This document shows positions 24,654 to 33,222 of a DNA stretch of 64,000 nucleotides, piece by piece. Source of the DNA: BOG-908 sp964242115 (GTDB lineage Bacteria; Pseudomonadota; Alphaproteobacteria; Acetobacterales; Acetobacteraceae). The position numbers were made by a program, and so were the translations under genes. The stretch lies in the NCBI GenBank assembly GCA_964242115.1, contig CAXSZX010000002.1:292571-356570 (forward strand), in the 5' to 3' direction. The number at the start of each line of letters is the position of its first letter. Position 1 is the first letter of the stretch. Below the pieces are notes generated by a model. That model did not search any database. It was given only the letters and a program-made list of their open reading frames with translations, and was not told the origin of the DNA.

Positions 24654-25898
24654 ATGTTGCAGAACCGAACGATCTCCGCCGCCCAATGGATCACCGCCCA
24701 GCGCGCCCGAACCTACGGCGCCTTGCTCGCGGCGGCGACTTTCGCCTTTGCCATCGGCATCCTAGGCCTCACCGCGGTGCACACCATCGCCGACCCGGCC
24801 GCCAAACCGCTCGGCCTCGACTTCGACGCTTTCTGGGCCGCCGCCCACTTGTCCGCCGCCGGCCACCCCGCGCTCGCCTATGACAACCAGATCATCGAAG
24901 CCACCGAACGCGCCGCCACCACTCTGCCGCCCGGCTACCTCGCTTTCTATTACCCACCCACCTTCCTGCTGCTGCTCACCCCGCTCGGCACGCTTGGCTA
25001 CAGCGCGGCGCTGGCCGTCTTCCTCGGCGCCGAGATCATTCTCTGCCTCGCTTTGCTCCGCTGGATCCTGCCGCAGCGCTGGGCCTGGCTGCCGTTGCTG
25101 GGCTTTCCCGGCTTCCTGATGAACGCGCTGTCCGGCCAGAACGCCGCCTTCTCGGCCAGCTGCTTCGCCGCCGCCGCTATCTGGCTGGAGGACCGGCCCA
25201 TCCTCGCCGGCGCCGCCCTGGGCTGCCTCGCCTGCAAGCCGCAACTCGCCGTATGCGTGCCCATCGCCCTGCTGGCTGCCCGTCGGCTCCGTGCGCTCGC
25301 CGCCTGCGCCGCCTCCGCCATCATGCTGGCCGCCCTGTCTTGGCTCGCTTTGGGCACCGCCACCTGGCACGGCTTCCTCGCCAACGCGGGCAACGCGCGT
25401 GCCGATATCGAAACCATCGCCATCAAGTGGCCCAAGATGCAGAGCGTGTTTGGCGCAATCCGCCTCGCCGGCTTCGGCAACGCGCCCGCCTACACCGCCC
25501 AGTCCGTCACCTCGGCCGCCGCCGTGGCGCTGCTCGCCTGGACCGCCTGGCACCGCCCGGGTGCACGGGTGGAGGCGGCCGCAATGGCCACTGCCGCCCT
25601 GCTGTTCACCCCCTTCCTCTACGACTACGACCTGGCCCTGCTCTGCGTGCCGCTCGCCTGCCTGCTCGCCCTGGCCCAGCCGGGCGGCTGGCGGCCCTGG
25701 GAAAAGCTGCTGCTCGCCGCGCTCTATTTGCTCCCGCTCGTCGCCCGTGCTTCGGGCCTGCTGCTGGGCCTGACGATCGGGCCGGTGCTGGTCGCGGGAC
25801 TGCTCGTTCTCCTGGCGACGCGGGCAGGCAAGGCAAGCAGTTTTTTCTCGAGAAAAAGAACCAAAAAACTTTTGTTCTCTTCGAGTGTCGCAGGATGA
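24654..25898 (+). CDS. GT87/DUF2029 membrane glycosyltransferase, paralogue 1
   Basis: 414 residues with about ten membrane helices. Family features are an acidic motif after the first helix (LGLDFDAFWAAAHL), YYPPTFLLLLTPLG, LSGQNAAFSASCF, CKPQLAVCVPIALLAARR and TPFLYDYDLALL. GT87 enzymes use polyprenyl-phosphate sugars to build envelope glycans. The last ~23 residues (KASSFFSRKRTKKLLF to the stop at 25898) are read from a palindromic repeat, so the original stop has been lost and the protein carries a basic tail. Three paralogues follow at 27886-31638. Confidence 0.82.
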   Translation: MLQNRTISAAQWITAQRARTYGALLAAATFAFAIGILGLTAVHTIADPAAKPLGLDFDAFWAAAHLSAAGHPALAYDNQIIEATERAATTLPPGYLAFYYPPTFLLLLTPLGTLGYSAALAVFLGAEIILCLALLRWILPQRWAWLPLLGFPGFLMNALSGQNAAFSASCFAAAAIWLEDRPILAGAALGCLACKPQLAVCVPIALLAARRLRALAACAASAIMLAALSWLALGTATWHGFLANAGNARADIETIAIKWPKMQSVFGAIRLAGFGNAPAYTAQSVTSAAAVALLAWTAWHRPGARVEAAAMATAALLFTPFLYDYDLALLCVPLACLLALAQPGGWRPWEKLLLAALYLLPLVARASGLLLGLTIGPVLVAGLLVLLATRAGKASSFFSRKRTKKLLFSSSVAG

Positions 25899-25974
25899 AA
25901 GGCGTCGTTTCAGCCGTCCGCGACAGCACACGCAAAAGCTCCTTGCTTTGTCTCGAAGAAGAAGCGCTTGCCTT
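25832..25974. repeat. Nested palindromic repeat, copy 17
   Basis: GGCAAGCAGTTTTTTCTCGAG, core GTCCGCGACAGCAC, right arm AAAAGCTCCTTGCTTTG ending CGCTTGCC. The left arm is translated as the C-terminus of the GT87 protein. Confidence 0.88.
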
Positions 25975-25977
25975 CCT

Positions 25978-27669
25978 TCACCCGCACCGCGCGTGCACCA
26001 CCGCCACCGCGTCCGCGTAGACCCTGCACCATCCCGCTTTGCCGTCCATCAACTGCACTGCCGGATTGCTCGGCGAGAGCATCGTCCACCCGATCCCGTA
26101 TTCTCCCAGCACCCCGTCCAGCGCCTGCCTGTCCGGCCGGATCACCGCGGCGTAGCGCTGCAGGAATGTTGGCCCATACAGCTCCGCTCGCGCGTCGATG
26201 AACGGCCGCACGCCGGCGAATATGAGGAAGCCGCCGAACGCGTAGTCGTTGAGCACCGGCTGCCCACGTAAAACCGCCGGCACGTGTGCCAGCGCTGAAA
26301 ACGGCGCCGTAGGCCCGTCCAACCGCACCACCGGGCTGCCCAGTCGCACCGCTACCAGCGCCACCATCGCAGCCAAGCCCGCCGCCATGACCGCTTGCGC
26401 GCGGCCCGCATCCCGTCGCTTCGAAGCGGCTCGCACGCCACATTCAGCAGCGGCCGCACCTGACATCCCTGGCCCGCCTCCGACCTTAGACGCGCTTCCG
26501 AATGCCGGCGCGCCCTCGAGTTCTCGCGCGTCGCGGAAGTTTGGCGCGTCTTCAAACCGTGGCGCGCCTCCAACCCCTAGCGCGCCTTCGATACCCCGCG
26601 CGCCTTTGGCCCAAGAGGCTCCTTCGACTTCCCGCGCGTCCTCGACCCTAGGCGCGCCTTCGACGCTCGGCGCGCCCCCCATCCCACGCGCGCCCTCATC
26701 TTCCGGCGCGCCCGCCTGCACGCGGCCTTCTGCAAGCGCCTCCCCCAACGGCTCGGCGACCATCAGAGGCACGATGATGCCCACCAGCGCCAAATGCCGC
26801 GCGTGCTCCAGCGCCAGGTGCAGCAGCCCCAGTAGGATCATCAGCCGCAACGGCGCCAGCCGCGCCCCGCGGCCCAGCCCCATGTACAGCCCCACCACGA
26901 TCAGCAGCTCCAGCGCCCCCAGCGAGCCGAAATCCGCCGGCCGCCACTCGCTGACCCCAGACAGTTCCGCCATTCCCGCCATCCTGAACGGCAGCAGCAG
27001 CCCAGCGAGCCCATGTGGCGTCAGCAACCCGGCCACGCTCGCCGCGGCCAGAAAGGCGCCCCACTGCACAGTGACCTGCAGCCAGCGCGCCGGCTGAGCC
27101 AAGGCCGCCTCCGCCGCCAGCGGCACCGCCAGTGCCAGCCCGATGATGAACCCGCCATGCAAATTGGCCCACAGGCACATCAGCGGCACCAGCCACCACG
27201 ACGGCGCCCGCCCCCGGCTGCGCGCGACGAACAGCCCCGCCACCCAGGCCTCGAAGGCCGGCAACGCCAGGATGTGCGGTCGCGCCAGCATGCCCGGCGT
27301 GACACAGGCTGCCGCCAGCACCATCAGCAGCAGCGCGGCCCCCGCCGGCAGCCAGCGAGAGAGATGCCGTCCGAGCTGAAGGAATGCCGCCCCAGCCGCC
27401 AGTGCGGTCAGCACCACCACGCCGCTCCACCCCGCCGTGCGGAAGGCGGCCGCCATAGTCACCTCCGCCAGCCACTCATGCGCCACCCACGGCGCGCCGG
27501 CCCTGCTGAACGAGAACGGGTCCGCACCCAGCACCGCCCGGTGATCGACCATCCAGTCCCCGGCGGCGATGTGGGAGAACGTGTCTCCGTCGTTCAGCAC
27601 GCCCGCCGAGAACAGCACCAGCGCCAGCATCGCGACCCCGCCTACCCAGGCGGCACTATTGGCTGGCAT
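25978..27669 (-). CDS. Polytopic membrane protein with a 6-residue repeat insert
   Basis: 563 residues. About ten membrane helices fill residues 1-320, starting MPANSAAWVGGVAMLALVL and followed by NDGDTFSHIAAGDWMVDH, a motif seen in uncharacterised glycan-related membrane proteins. A hydrophilic stretch of about 85 residues follows, made of units such as GAPSVE, GAPRVE and GARGIE (18-bp DNA repeat), then another helix (VMAAGLAAMVALVAV) and a globular end with PVLNDYAFGGFLIFAGVRPFIDARAELYG. ATG 27667-27669 has GGGAG seven bases upstream. It sits in a GT87 cluster, suggesting a role in surface glycan export or synthesis; I cannot name it. Confidence 0.75.
   Translation of the reverse strand: MPANSAAWVGGVAMLALVLFSAGVLNDGDTFSHIAAGDWMVDHRAVLGADPFSFSRAGAPWVAHEWLAEVTMAAAFRTAGWSGVVVLTALAAGAAFLQLGRHLSRWLPAGAALLLMVLAAACVTPGMLARPHILALPAFEAWVAGLFVARSRGRAPSWWLVPLMCLWANLHGGFIIGLALAVPLAAEAALAQPARWLQVTVQWGAFLAAASVAGLLTPHGLAGLLLPFRMAGMAELSGVSEWRPADFGSLGALELLIVVGLYMGLGRGARLAPLRLMILLGLLHLALEHARHLALVGIIVPLMVAEPLGEALAEGRVQAGAPEDEGARGMGGAPSVEGAPRVEDAREVEGASWAKGARGIEGALGVGGAPRFEDAPNFRDARELEGAPAFGSASKVGGGPGMSGAAAAECGVRAASKRRDAGRAQAVMAAGLAAMVALVAVRLGSPVVRLDGPTAPFSALAHVPAVLRGQPVLNDYAFGGFLIFAGVRPFIDARAELYGPTFLQRYAAVIRPDRQALDGVLGEYGIGWTMLSPSNPAVQLMDGKAGWCRVYADAVAVVHARCG
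26507..26722. repeat. Coding minisatellite, 12 units of 18 bp
   Basis: The octamer GGCGCGCC or a close variant recurs at exactly 18-base spacing from 26507 to 26705 (12 positions). Only the unit at 26615 has lost it. On the minus strand each unit encodes six residues with Gly-Ala or Asp-Ala at its core. The exact period keeps the reading frame. Confidence 0.95.
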
Positions 27670-27885
27670 GTCCACGCTCCCCGACCCAGGCCGCAGGCTG
27701 CGGCCGAACAACACCCGTGCCGCTTGCCGCGCCGCTCACCGCCGACCGCTCGCGCCGGCGGCGTACTGCGCGGTTGCAACGACCGCTTAGCACTCCGGCC
27801 GCACGCGACCGATCGCCACCCGGCCGCTTGCTACCGCCGTTTATCACGGATATGTTATCTCTGAACCTGCAACAAAGGAAAGCCG

Positions 27886-29091
27886 GTGTACGCTCTTCGA
27901 CTGCGCGCGATGCTGCCGATCATCGTGTCCGCCGTGCTCGCCGCGCTCTACGGCTGGGCGGTTTACGCCTCCACCTTCGACCACCCGGGCTCCATCGGCC
28001 TGAACTACATCGCCCCCGGTTCGGACTGGATGGTGCTCTACGGCGCGCTCAAGCTGGCGGTCAGTGGCCACTTCGCGCTCACCCTCGATACCGACGGCTT
28101 CACCAGCTACATCAACACCGCGTTCGCGCATTTTCTACCGCAGACGATGTTCTACCGGCCGTGGGTGTACCCGCCCAGCTTCCTAGTCATGCTGCTGCCC
28201 TTCTTGAAGCTGGGCTTCATGGGCTCCTACCTGGCGTTCCAGGCGCTCGGCGCCGCACTGCTGGCCGCCGCGCTCATATACCGGCCGGACTGCCGTCTCA
28301 GCGCGCGCTGGGTGGCGCTCGCGGCACTTGCCTGTCCCGCGGCGTCCATCAACGTGGTGGACGGACAGTGCAGCTTCCTTGTCGCTGGCCTGCTCGTGCT
28401 GGGGTTCCGGCTGCTCGCCGCCCGCCCGTTGCTGGCCGGCCTGATCTTCGGGGTGCTCTCGTTCAAGCCGCAATTCGCGCTGATGGTGCCGGTCGCCCTG
28501 CTGGCGCTGCGGCAATGGCGCGCCATGCTGGGCGCTGCTGCCTCCGCCGCGTCGCTGGCCGCCGTAAGCGCCATGATGTTCGGCCCGCAGCTCTGGCTCT
28601 GGTGGCTGGACCGCGCGGCCTTTTCCTACCGCGACTCCAGCTCCCAGTGGGCCAGCTTCGAGCGCATGTGGGGCAACAGCGTCTACGCATGCGCCGCCCT
28701 GCTGCACGCCCCGCCAACCGTCGCCCTCATCCTGCAAATCTGCGCCGTCGGGCTTGGCGCCTCGCTCACCTACGCCGCCTATCGCTCGCGCCTGGCTGCC
28801 GACGCGCGCCTTGCCGTCCTGCTGGCGGCCACCATCCTGGCCGCCCCGCATTTCAGCACGTACGACACCGTCCTGCTAGCCGTGGCCGGCCTGCTGTGGT
28901 TCGCCGGCCTGCCCACCCCCAGCCTGAAGCAGGCCATCCTGCTGTTCTTGCTCTGGGTGGTGCCCTTCCTCGGCCCGCCGGCGCTCGTCCCGATCGGCCG
29001 TGCCGAGCCGCTGCTGATCATCGGCTTCATCGCCGTCGCGCTCCGCCAGCCGGCGCGCGCGGCGTTCCGCCCCGCTGCCGCCCTCGCCTGA
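27886..29091 (+). CDS. GT87/DUF2029 membrane glycosyltransferase, paralogue 2
   Basis: 401 residues. First helix MLPIIVSAVLAALYGWAVYAS, acidic motif IAPGSDWMVLYGALKL, YRPWVYPPSFLVMLLPFLKL, NVVDGQCSFLVAGLLVLGFR, SFKPQFALMVPVALLALRQW and a late APHFSTYDTVLLAVAGLLW loop. These align with paralogue 1. GTG 27886 has AAGGAAAG upstream. It heads a run of three same-strand paralogues: the next starts five bases after its stop. Confidence 0.82.
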   Translation: MYALRLRAMLPIIVSAVLAALYGWAVYASTFDHPGSIGLNYIAPGSDWMVLYGALKLAVSGHFALTLDTDGFTSYINTAFAHFLPQTMFYRPWVYPPSFLVMLLPFLKLGFMGSYLAFQALGAALLAAALIYRPDCRLSARWVALAALACPAASINVVDGQCSFLVAGLLVLGFRLLAARPLLAGLIFGVLSFKPQFALMVPVALLALRQWRAMLGAAASAASLAAVSAMMFGPQLWLWWLDRAAFSYRDSSSQWASFERMWGNSVYACAALLHAPPTVALILQICAVGLGASLTYAAYRSRLAADARLAVLLAATILAAPHFSTYDTVLLAVAGLLWFAGLPTPSLKQAILLFLLWVVPFLGPPALVPIGRAEPLLIIGFIAVALRQPARAAFRPAAALA

Positions 29092-29095
29092 ACCG

Positions 29096-30490
29096 GTGTC
29101 CGCGGCCAGCACACGCCAACCCAGCCCAGCAGGCCTCGTTCGGGCAAGTAACCCGGGCGATCTCGCGGCCTCAGCTCGGACCCTCGGCATCACCGCTCCC
29201 GTCCCAACCGGACCCAGCAGCCCGGGCAAACTCGAACCGTCCGCTCGTCCAGCCGGCGCCACCGCGCCTGCCCTCGTCCGGCCCAGCAGCCCGCGCGTAG
29301 CTTTCGGCTGGCTGGCCCAGGCTCCCTGGCTTACCGCAGACCGCGCCACCAGCTACAGCCGCCTGCTTGCCGCCGCCACGCTGGTCTTCGGCGCCGCGGC
29401 ACTCGGCCGCATTCTGCTCCCCGCGCTGTCGGACCCGCACTGGCGCCCACTGGCCTCCGACTTCGCCCCGTTCTGGTCCGGCGCCCGCCTCGCACTGCAG
29501 GGCCACCCCCAGGCCGCCTACGACCTGGCCGCCATCCACGCCATGGAGAACACCGGCGCTCAGTCTGCCGACCTGTTCTACTATCTCTACCCGCCGGTCT
29601 GGATGATGCTGTGCCTGCCACTCGGCGCACTGCCCTACGCGGTGGCCCTGCTCGCCTTTCAGTCTGCCGGCTTCGGCGCCTGGGCCGCCTGCCTGCGCCG
29701 CCTCATGCCGCAGGGCTGGCCGGTCCTGCCGCTGCTCGCCTTTCCCGCCGCGATCCTGAACCTGGTGATCGGCCAGAACGGGCTCTACAGCGCCACCTGC
29801 TTCGCCGCGGCCACGCTGCTGCTGGACGAGCGGCCAGCTTTGGCAGGCGCCTGCCTGGGCTTCTTCGCCTGCAAGCCGCAGCTCGCAGTCGCCATCCCCA
29901 TCGCGTTCCTGGCCGCCAGGCGATGGCCTGCGCTGGCCGCCTGCGCCGCCACTGCCTGCACCCTCGTCCTGCTGTCCTGGGTTACCCTCGGCACCCAGGC
30001 CTGGCAGGGGTTCAGCCACGCCACCCCGTTCATCCGCTCGGTGCTGACCGACCCCGGCATTTGGCCCAAGCTGGTCAGCCTTTATTCCGGGTTGCATTTG
30101 CTCGGCGTCGGCACCCGGCCCGCTTTGGCGGTCCAGGCCGCTGCTGCCTGCGCTAGCCTGGCGTGCGTCGCCTGGGTCGCCAGACACCGCCCCGGCGCCG
30201 GGGCGGAGCTCGCCACCATCGTCGCCGCCACCATGCTCTGCACCCCCTACCTGATGGACTACGACCTGGTCTGCCTGTCCGTGCCGATGGCCTGGATCGC
30301 CGTCAGCGCAGCGGCCCACGGCTGGCGGCCCTGGGAGAAGACCGTGCTCGCCGCCTGCGTCCTGCTCCCGCTTACAGCCCGCGCGTCCAACCTGCTGGCC
30401 GGCCTGTCCGTCGCACCCCCTATCCTGGCAGCGCTGCTGGCAATCACCGTCGCCCGCGCCCGAACACACGCCAGCGCCCAAACGCCGTGA
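29096..30490 (+). CDS. GT87/DUF2029 membrane glycosyltransferase, paralogue 3
   Basis: 464 residues. It has an N-terminal extension of ~70 residues rich in Pro, Ser and Ala (SNPGDLAASART and PSSPGKLEPSARP, a loosely repeated theme) before the first helix. The catalytic body shows ASDFAPFWSGARLAL, YLYPPVWMMLCLPLG, VIGQNGLYSATCFAAATLL, FACKPQLAVAIPIAFLAARRW and TPYLMDYDLVCLSVPM, very close to paralogue 1 in order and wording. GTG start 29096. Its stop overlaps the start of paralogue 4 (GTGA), so the genes are translationally coupled. Confidence 0.82.
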   Translation: MSAASTRQPSPAGLVRASNPGDLAASARTLGITAPVPTGPSSPGKLEPSARPAGATAPALVRPSSPRVAFGWLAQAPWLTADRATSYSRLLAAATLVFGAAALGRILLPALSDPHWRPLASDFAPFWSGARLALQGHPQAAYDLAAIHAMENTGAQSADLFYYLYPPVWMMLCLPLGALPYAVALLAFQSAGFGAWAACLRRLMPQGWPVLPLLAFPAAILNLVIGQNGLYSATCFAAATLLLDERPALAGACLGFFACKPQLAVAIPIAFLAARRWPALAACAATACTLVLLSWVTLGTQAWQGFSHATPFIRSVLTDPGIWPKLVSLYSGLHLLGVGTRPALAVQAAAACASLACVAWVARHRPGAGAELATIVAATMLCTPYLMDYDLVCLSVPMAWIAVSAAAHGWRPWEKTVLAACVLLPLTARASNLLAGLSVAPPILAALLAITVARARTHASAQTP

Positions 30491-31638
30491 TCGACGCCTG
30501 GGTCACTGCGCACCTGCCGCGGCTGGCGCGCATCATGTTCGCGCTGCAGCTCGCCGCCTTTGCGTTCTTCGTCGCCGGCACTCACGGCGCGTTCACCAGG
30601 CTGCCGGACCCGCCGACCACCACCGACTTCGCCAGCTTCTACACCGCCGGCCGCCTGGCCAACCTGGGACACGCGCCGGACGCCTACGATGCAAATGCCC
30701 ACGCCAAAGCCGAAGCCGCCATCATCGCGCCCGGGGTGGAGGAGAAGCGCTTCCTCAACCCGCCGGTCTTCCTGCTGGTCTGCGCCCCGCTCGCCCGGCT
30801 GCCGTACCTGCCGGCCTTCGTTCTGTTCGAACTGGCAACTTTCCTGCCCTGGCTGTGGCTCACCACCCGCATCGCCGGCGGCGGCCGGCTCGCCGCCCTC
30901 TGCCTGGCCAGCATCCCGGCCGTTTGGTGGGCGCTCGGTTGGGGGCAGAACTCGTTTCTCTCGGCGTCCCTGATGGCAGCCGGCGGCCTGCTGCTGCCGC
31001 GACGCCCTTTGCTGGCCGGTGCCGCCTGGGGCGCGCTATGCTTCAAGCCGCATTTCGGCGTGCTGATTCCGGTCGCCCTGCTGGCCGGCCGTCAGTGGCG
31101 TGCAATCCTGGGTGCTGGCGCTTGCGTGGCCGCGCTGTGCGCGCTGACCACCGCCTGCTTCGGCCTGCAGGTATGGGCCGCGTTCCTGACCATGGCCGCG
31201 CACGCGCGCCAGGCGGTCGAGAGCGGCATCCAGCTTTCCGGCCACATCGACCCGGGCGGTGCGGCCAGGCTGGCCGGCCTGGCGGCACCTGCGAGCTGGG
31301 CACTACAGTCCGTGTTCTTCCTACTGGCTGCCGCCGCGGTCGCCTGGGCCTGGCGGCGGCATCCGCCTTTAGACCCCCATCACGCCACCGCCCAGGCCGT
31401 GCTGGTCGCCGCCACGCTGGTGGCTATGCCGTTCCTGCTGTTCTACGACCTGGTGATGGCCGGGGTAGCCGCCGCCTGGCTCGCCCGGGCGGGCAGATGG
31501 CGGCCGGGCGAACCGGGCCTGTTGGCAGCAGCCTTCCTAGCCAGCCTCCTGGCGTTTCCGTCGGCGGCCATGCTGCACGTCGCCGTGGGCGCATTGGCAG
31601 CCCCGGTGCTGCTCTGGGTGGCGCTACGACGCGTCTGA
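30487..31638 (+). CDS. GT87/DUF2029 membrane glycosyltransferase, paralogue 4
   Basis: 383 residues. Motifs in family order: TTTDFASFYTAGRLANLG, FLNPPVFLLVCAPLARLPYL, LGWGQNSFLSASLMAAGGLLL, CFKPHFGVLIPVALLAGRQW and MPFLLFYDLVMAGVAAAWL. GTG 30487 overlaps the preceding stop by four bases. It is the last gene of the glycosyltransferase run; a 630-base gap follows before the pilus operon. Confidence 0.82.
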   Translation: MIDAWVTAHLPRLARIMFALQLAAFAFFVAGTHGAFTRLPDPPTTTDFASFYTAGRLANLGHAPDAYDANAHAKAEAAIIAPGVEEKRFLNPPVFLLVCAPLARLPYLPAFVLFELATFLPWLWLTTRIAGGGRLAALCLASIPAVWWALGWGQNSFLSASLMAAGGLLLPRRPLLAGAAWGALCFKPHFGVLIPVALLAGRQWRAILGAGACVAALCALTTACFGLQVWAAFLTMAAHARQAVESGIQLSGHIDPGGAARLAGLAAPASWALQSVFFLLAAAAVAWAWRRHPPLDPHHATAQAVLVAATLVAMPFLLFYDLVMAGVAAAWLARAGRWRPGEPGLLAAAFLASLLAFPSAAMLHVAVGALAAPVLLWVALRRV

Positions 31639-32132
31639 GCGAGCAACCGCAAGGCAACGCCTTCAGTGTCCGTTTTTAAAGCCGCTCCGGCGGCCATACG
31701 GCAAGGTTTGCTCCGCGCCGGTGCTTTGGCCACAGGCCGATCCGGTACCCGAGCGATTACATCACTGCCTCACCAGGCCGACCCTGAAGAAACGATAGAC
31801 AACAACCGTCTGAAGTTTTCCGCAGCACGCGCCCAAGGAAACAAAAGTTTTTTTAGTCCAGAACAGAACCGCTCCCTTGCTTGCACCGAGCGTCCAGCGC
31901 CGACGCAAACCACCCCGAGCCCAAACAGACAAGCAAACGCTTTTTACTGTGTGCAATTTGCCACAGGCGAGCGCTCACCATCTCCCGCACGCAAAAACAT
32001 CTTCTCACGAAAACGTGAGGGTTCTAGGCTGAACTGCGGCTGTTTCTCAACCTCCAGTAAGCATTTTATCATCATTTGGAGCCTAGTTTCACAAAAAAGA
32101 CGGAAATTCCCAATCTTCAATCGATTTTGAGA
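31639..32132. other. Intergenic region before the pilus operon
   Basis: About 490 bases with no supported gene. It contains one decayed palindromic repeat (31811-31884) and becomes markedly AT-rich from about 32040 toward the predicted flp promoter. Confidence 0.6.
31811..31884. repeat. Nested palindromic repeat, degenerate copy 18
   Basis: TGAAGTTTTCCGCAGCACGC, then ACAAAAGTTTTTTTAGTCC and CCGCTCCCTTGCTTGC. Only the right arm is well kept. Confidence 0.55.
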
Positions 32133-32161
32133 TTGACAGTTAGTTATCTAACCGTTACGAA
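32133..32161 (+). promoter_or_regulatory. Predicted sigma-70-type promoter for the flp/tad operon
   Basis: TTGACA at 32133-32138, a 17-base spacer, then TACGAA at 32156-32161, about 105 bases upstream of the flp start. The spacer holds the small palindrome GTTAG-TTAT-CTAAC (32139-32152), which could be an operator. It lies in an unusually AT-rich stretch. Confidence 0.45.
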
Positions 32162-32266
32162 AATACGACGCCAGCAAGTATAGGGCGTTACGGTCAAAAA
32201 ACGGCCGAGACTGTGAACCAACAACGCGGGCGCCGGTGCGCTCCGCCAAAATGGAAGACTACGACA

Positions 32267-32437
32267 ATGGACAAGCTCATCGTTCGCGCTCTCACGTTCA
32301 AGGCCGATCGCAAGGCCGTCACCGCTCTCGAATACGGCATCATCGCCAGCATCCTCGGCCTGGTGCTGGTGACGATCTTCCAGAAGTTCGGCAGCACGCT
32401 CTCCACCCTGTTCAGCGGCGTCGGCTCCTCGATCTGA
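32267..32437 (+). CDS. flp: Flp-family type IVb pilin
   Basis: 56 residues, typical of Flp/Fap pilins. A short basic leader (MDKLIVRALTFKADRKAVTA) precedes LEYGIIASILGLVLVTIF, with the conserved Glu-Tyr of processed Flp pilins at the start of the hydrophobic helix. Cleavage by the CpaA-type peptidase would fall before VTALEYG or nearby. It is the first gene of the Tad locus and probably the most strongly expressed. ATG 32267 is the start that gives a normal leader. Confidence 0.92.
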   Translation: MDKLIVRALTFKADRKAVTALEYGIIASILGLVLVTIFQKFGSTLSTLFSGVGSSI

Positions 32438-32612
32438 TTGCTGCCGAAACCCGGGCGGTTTTCCAACCGGGTTTCGTCTTCTCTTTTCAGTCGATCAACC
32501 TGTCCCGGCCCAGCAATGGGCCGTGGCAGGCTGGCCCGCCAAACTTTCCAGCACGCTGTTTGCGCATCGCGCGCCCTTCGACGGCCGACCAATTACGGTC
32601 AGGAGCCTTGCC

Positions 32613-33137
32613 GTGGCACATTCTGCTCCCATCACGCTGCTGCTTCTCGCCGGCGCCGTTCTGCTGGCCTTCGCCGCCCTGCACGATCTGGGTTTCCGCA
32701 CCGTGCCCAACCGCGTCTCCGTCGCACTGCTCGGCGTCGGCATCGCACTGCGCCTGCTGCAAGGCGACCTGCCCTGGGGCCTGGGCTGCGGCCTGGTCAT
32801 GTTTGTCGTTACTTACGCGTTCTGGCGCTTTGGCTGGATGGGTGGTGCGGACGTCAAGCTGCTGACCGCCGCCTCGGTCTTCGTCGCCCCGCACATGGTG
32901 CCCACTTTGGTGGTCGGCACCTCGCTGGCCGGCGGCGTGCTCGCACTGCTCTACATCGCCGGCAGCCGGCTGGCGCCGCGTCCTGGCAGCGCGCCGATGG
33001 CGCGCCGGGCCAAACGGCTCCCCGCATTATTCCGCCGTGCCGCCCGTTGCGAGCTGCGGCGGCTGCGCCGGCGCGGCCCCCTGCCCTACGCCGCCGCCAT
33101 CGCCACCGGCGGCTGGCTGGCGCTGGTCGGCTCCTGA
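32613..33137 (+). CDS. cpaA: Prepilin peptidase CpaA (A24 family)
   Basis: 174 residues, mostly membrane helices. The two catalytic Asp regions of A24 peptidases are visible: AALHDLGFRTVPNRVS in the first loop and WMGGADVKLLTAASVFV in the second (GGAD in place of the canonical GxGD). It cleaves the Flp leader at the inner membrane. GTG 32613 has AGGAG seven bases upstream. The C-terminal ~30 residues are basic (RRAKRLPALFRRA) before a last helix. Confidence 0.9.
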   Translation: MAHSAPITLLLLAGAVLLAFAALHDLGFRTVPNRVSVALLGVGIALRLLQGDLPWGLGCGLVMFVVTYAFWRFGWMGGADVKLLTAASVFVAPHMVPTLVVGTSLAGGVLALLYIAGSRLAPRPGSAPMARRAKRLPALFRRAARCELRRLRRRGPLPYAAAIATGGWLALVGS

Positions 33138-33222
33138 TCATGCGCTCTGGCCCTCCCGGGGCTGCCCCGCCCTTCGCCTTCGACCTGGCACCGCCATCCT
33201 TTCTCTCACCTGAGGCATCACC

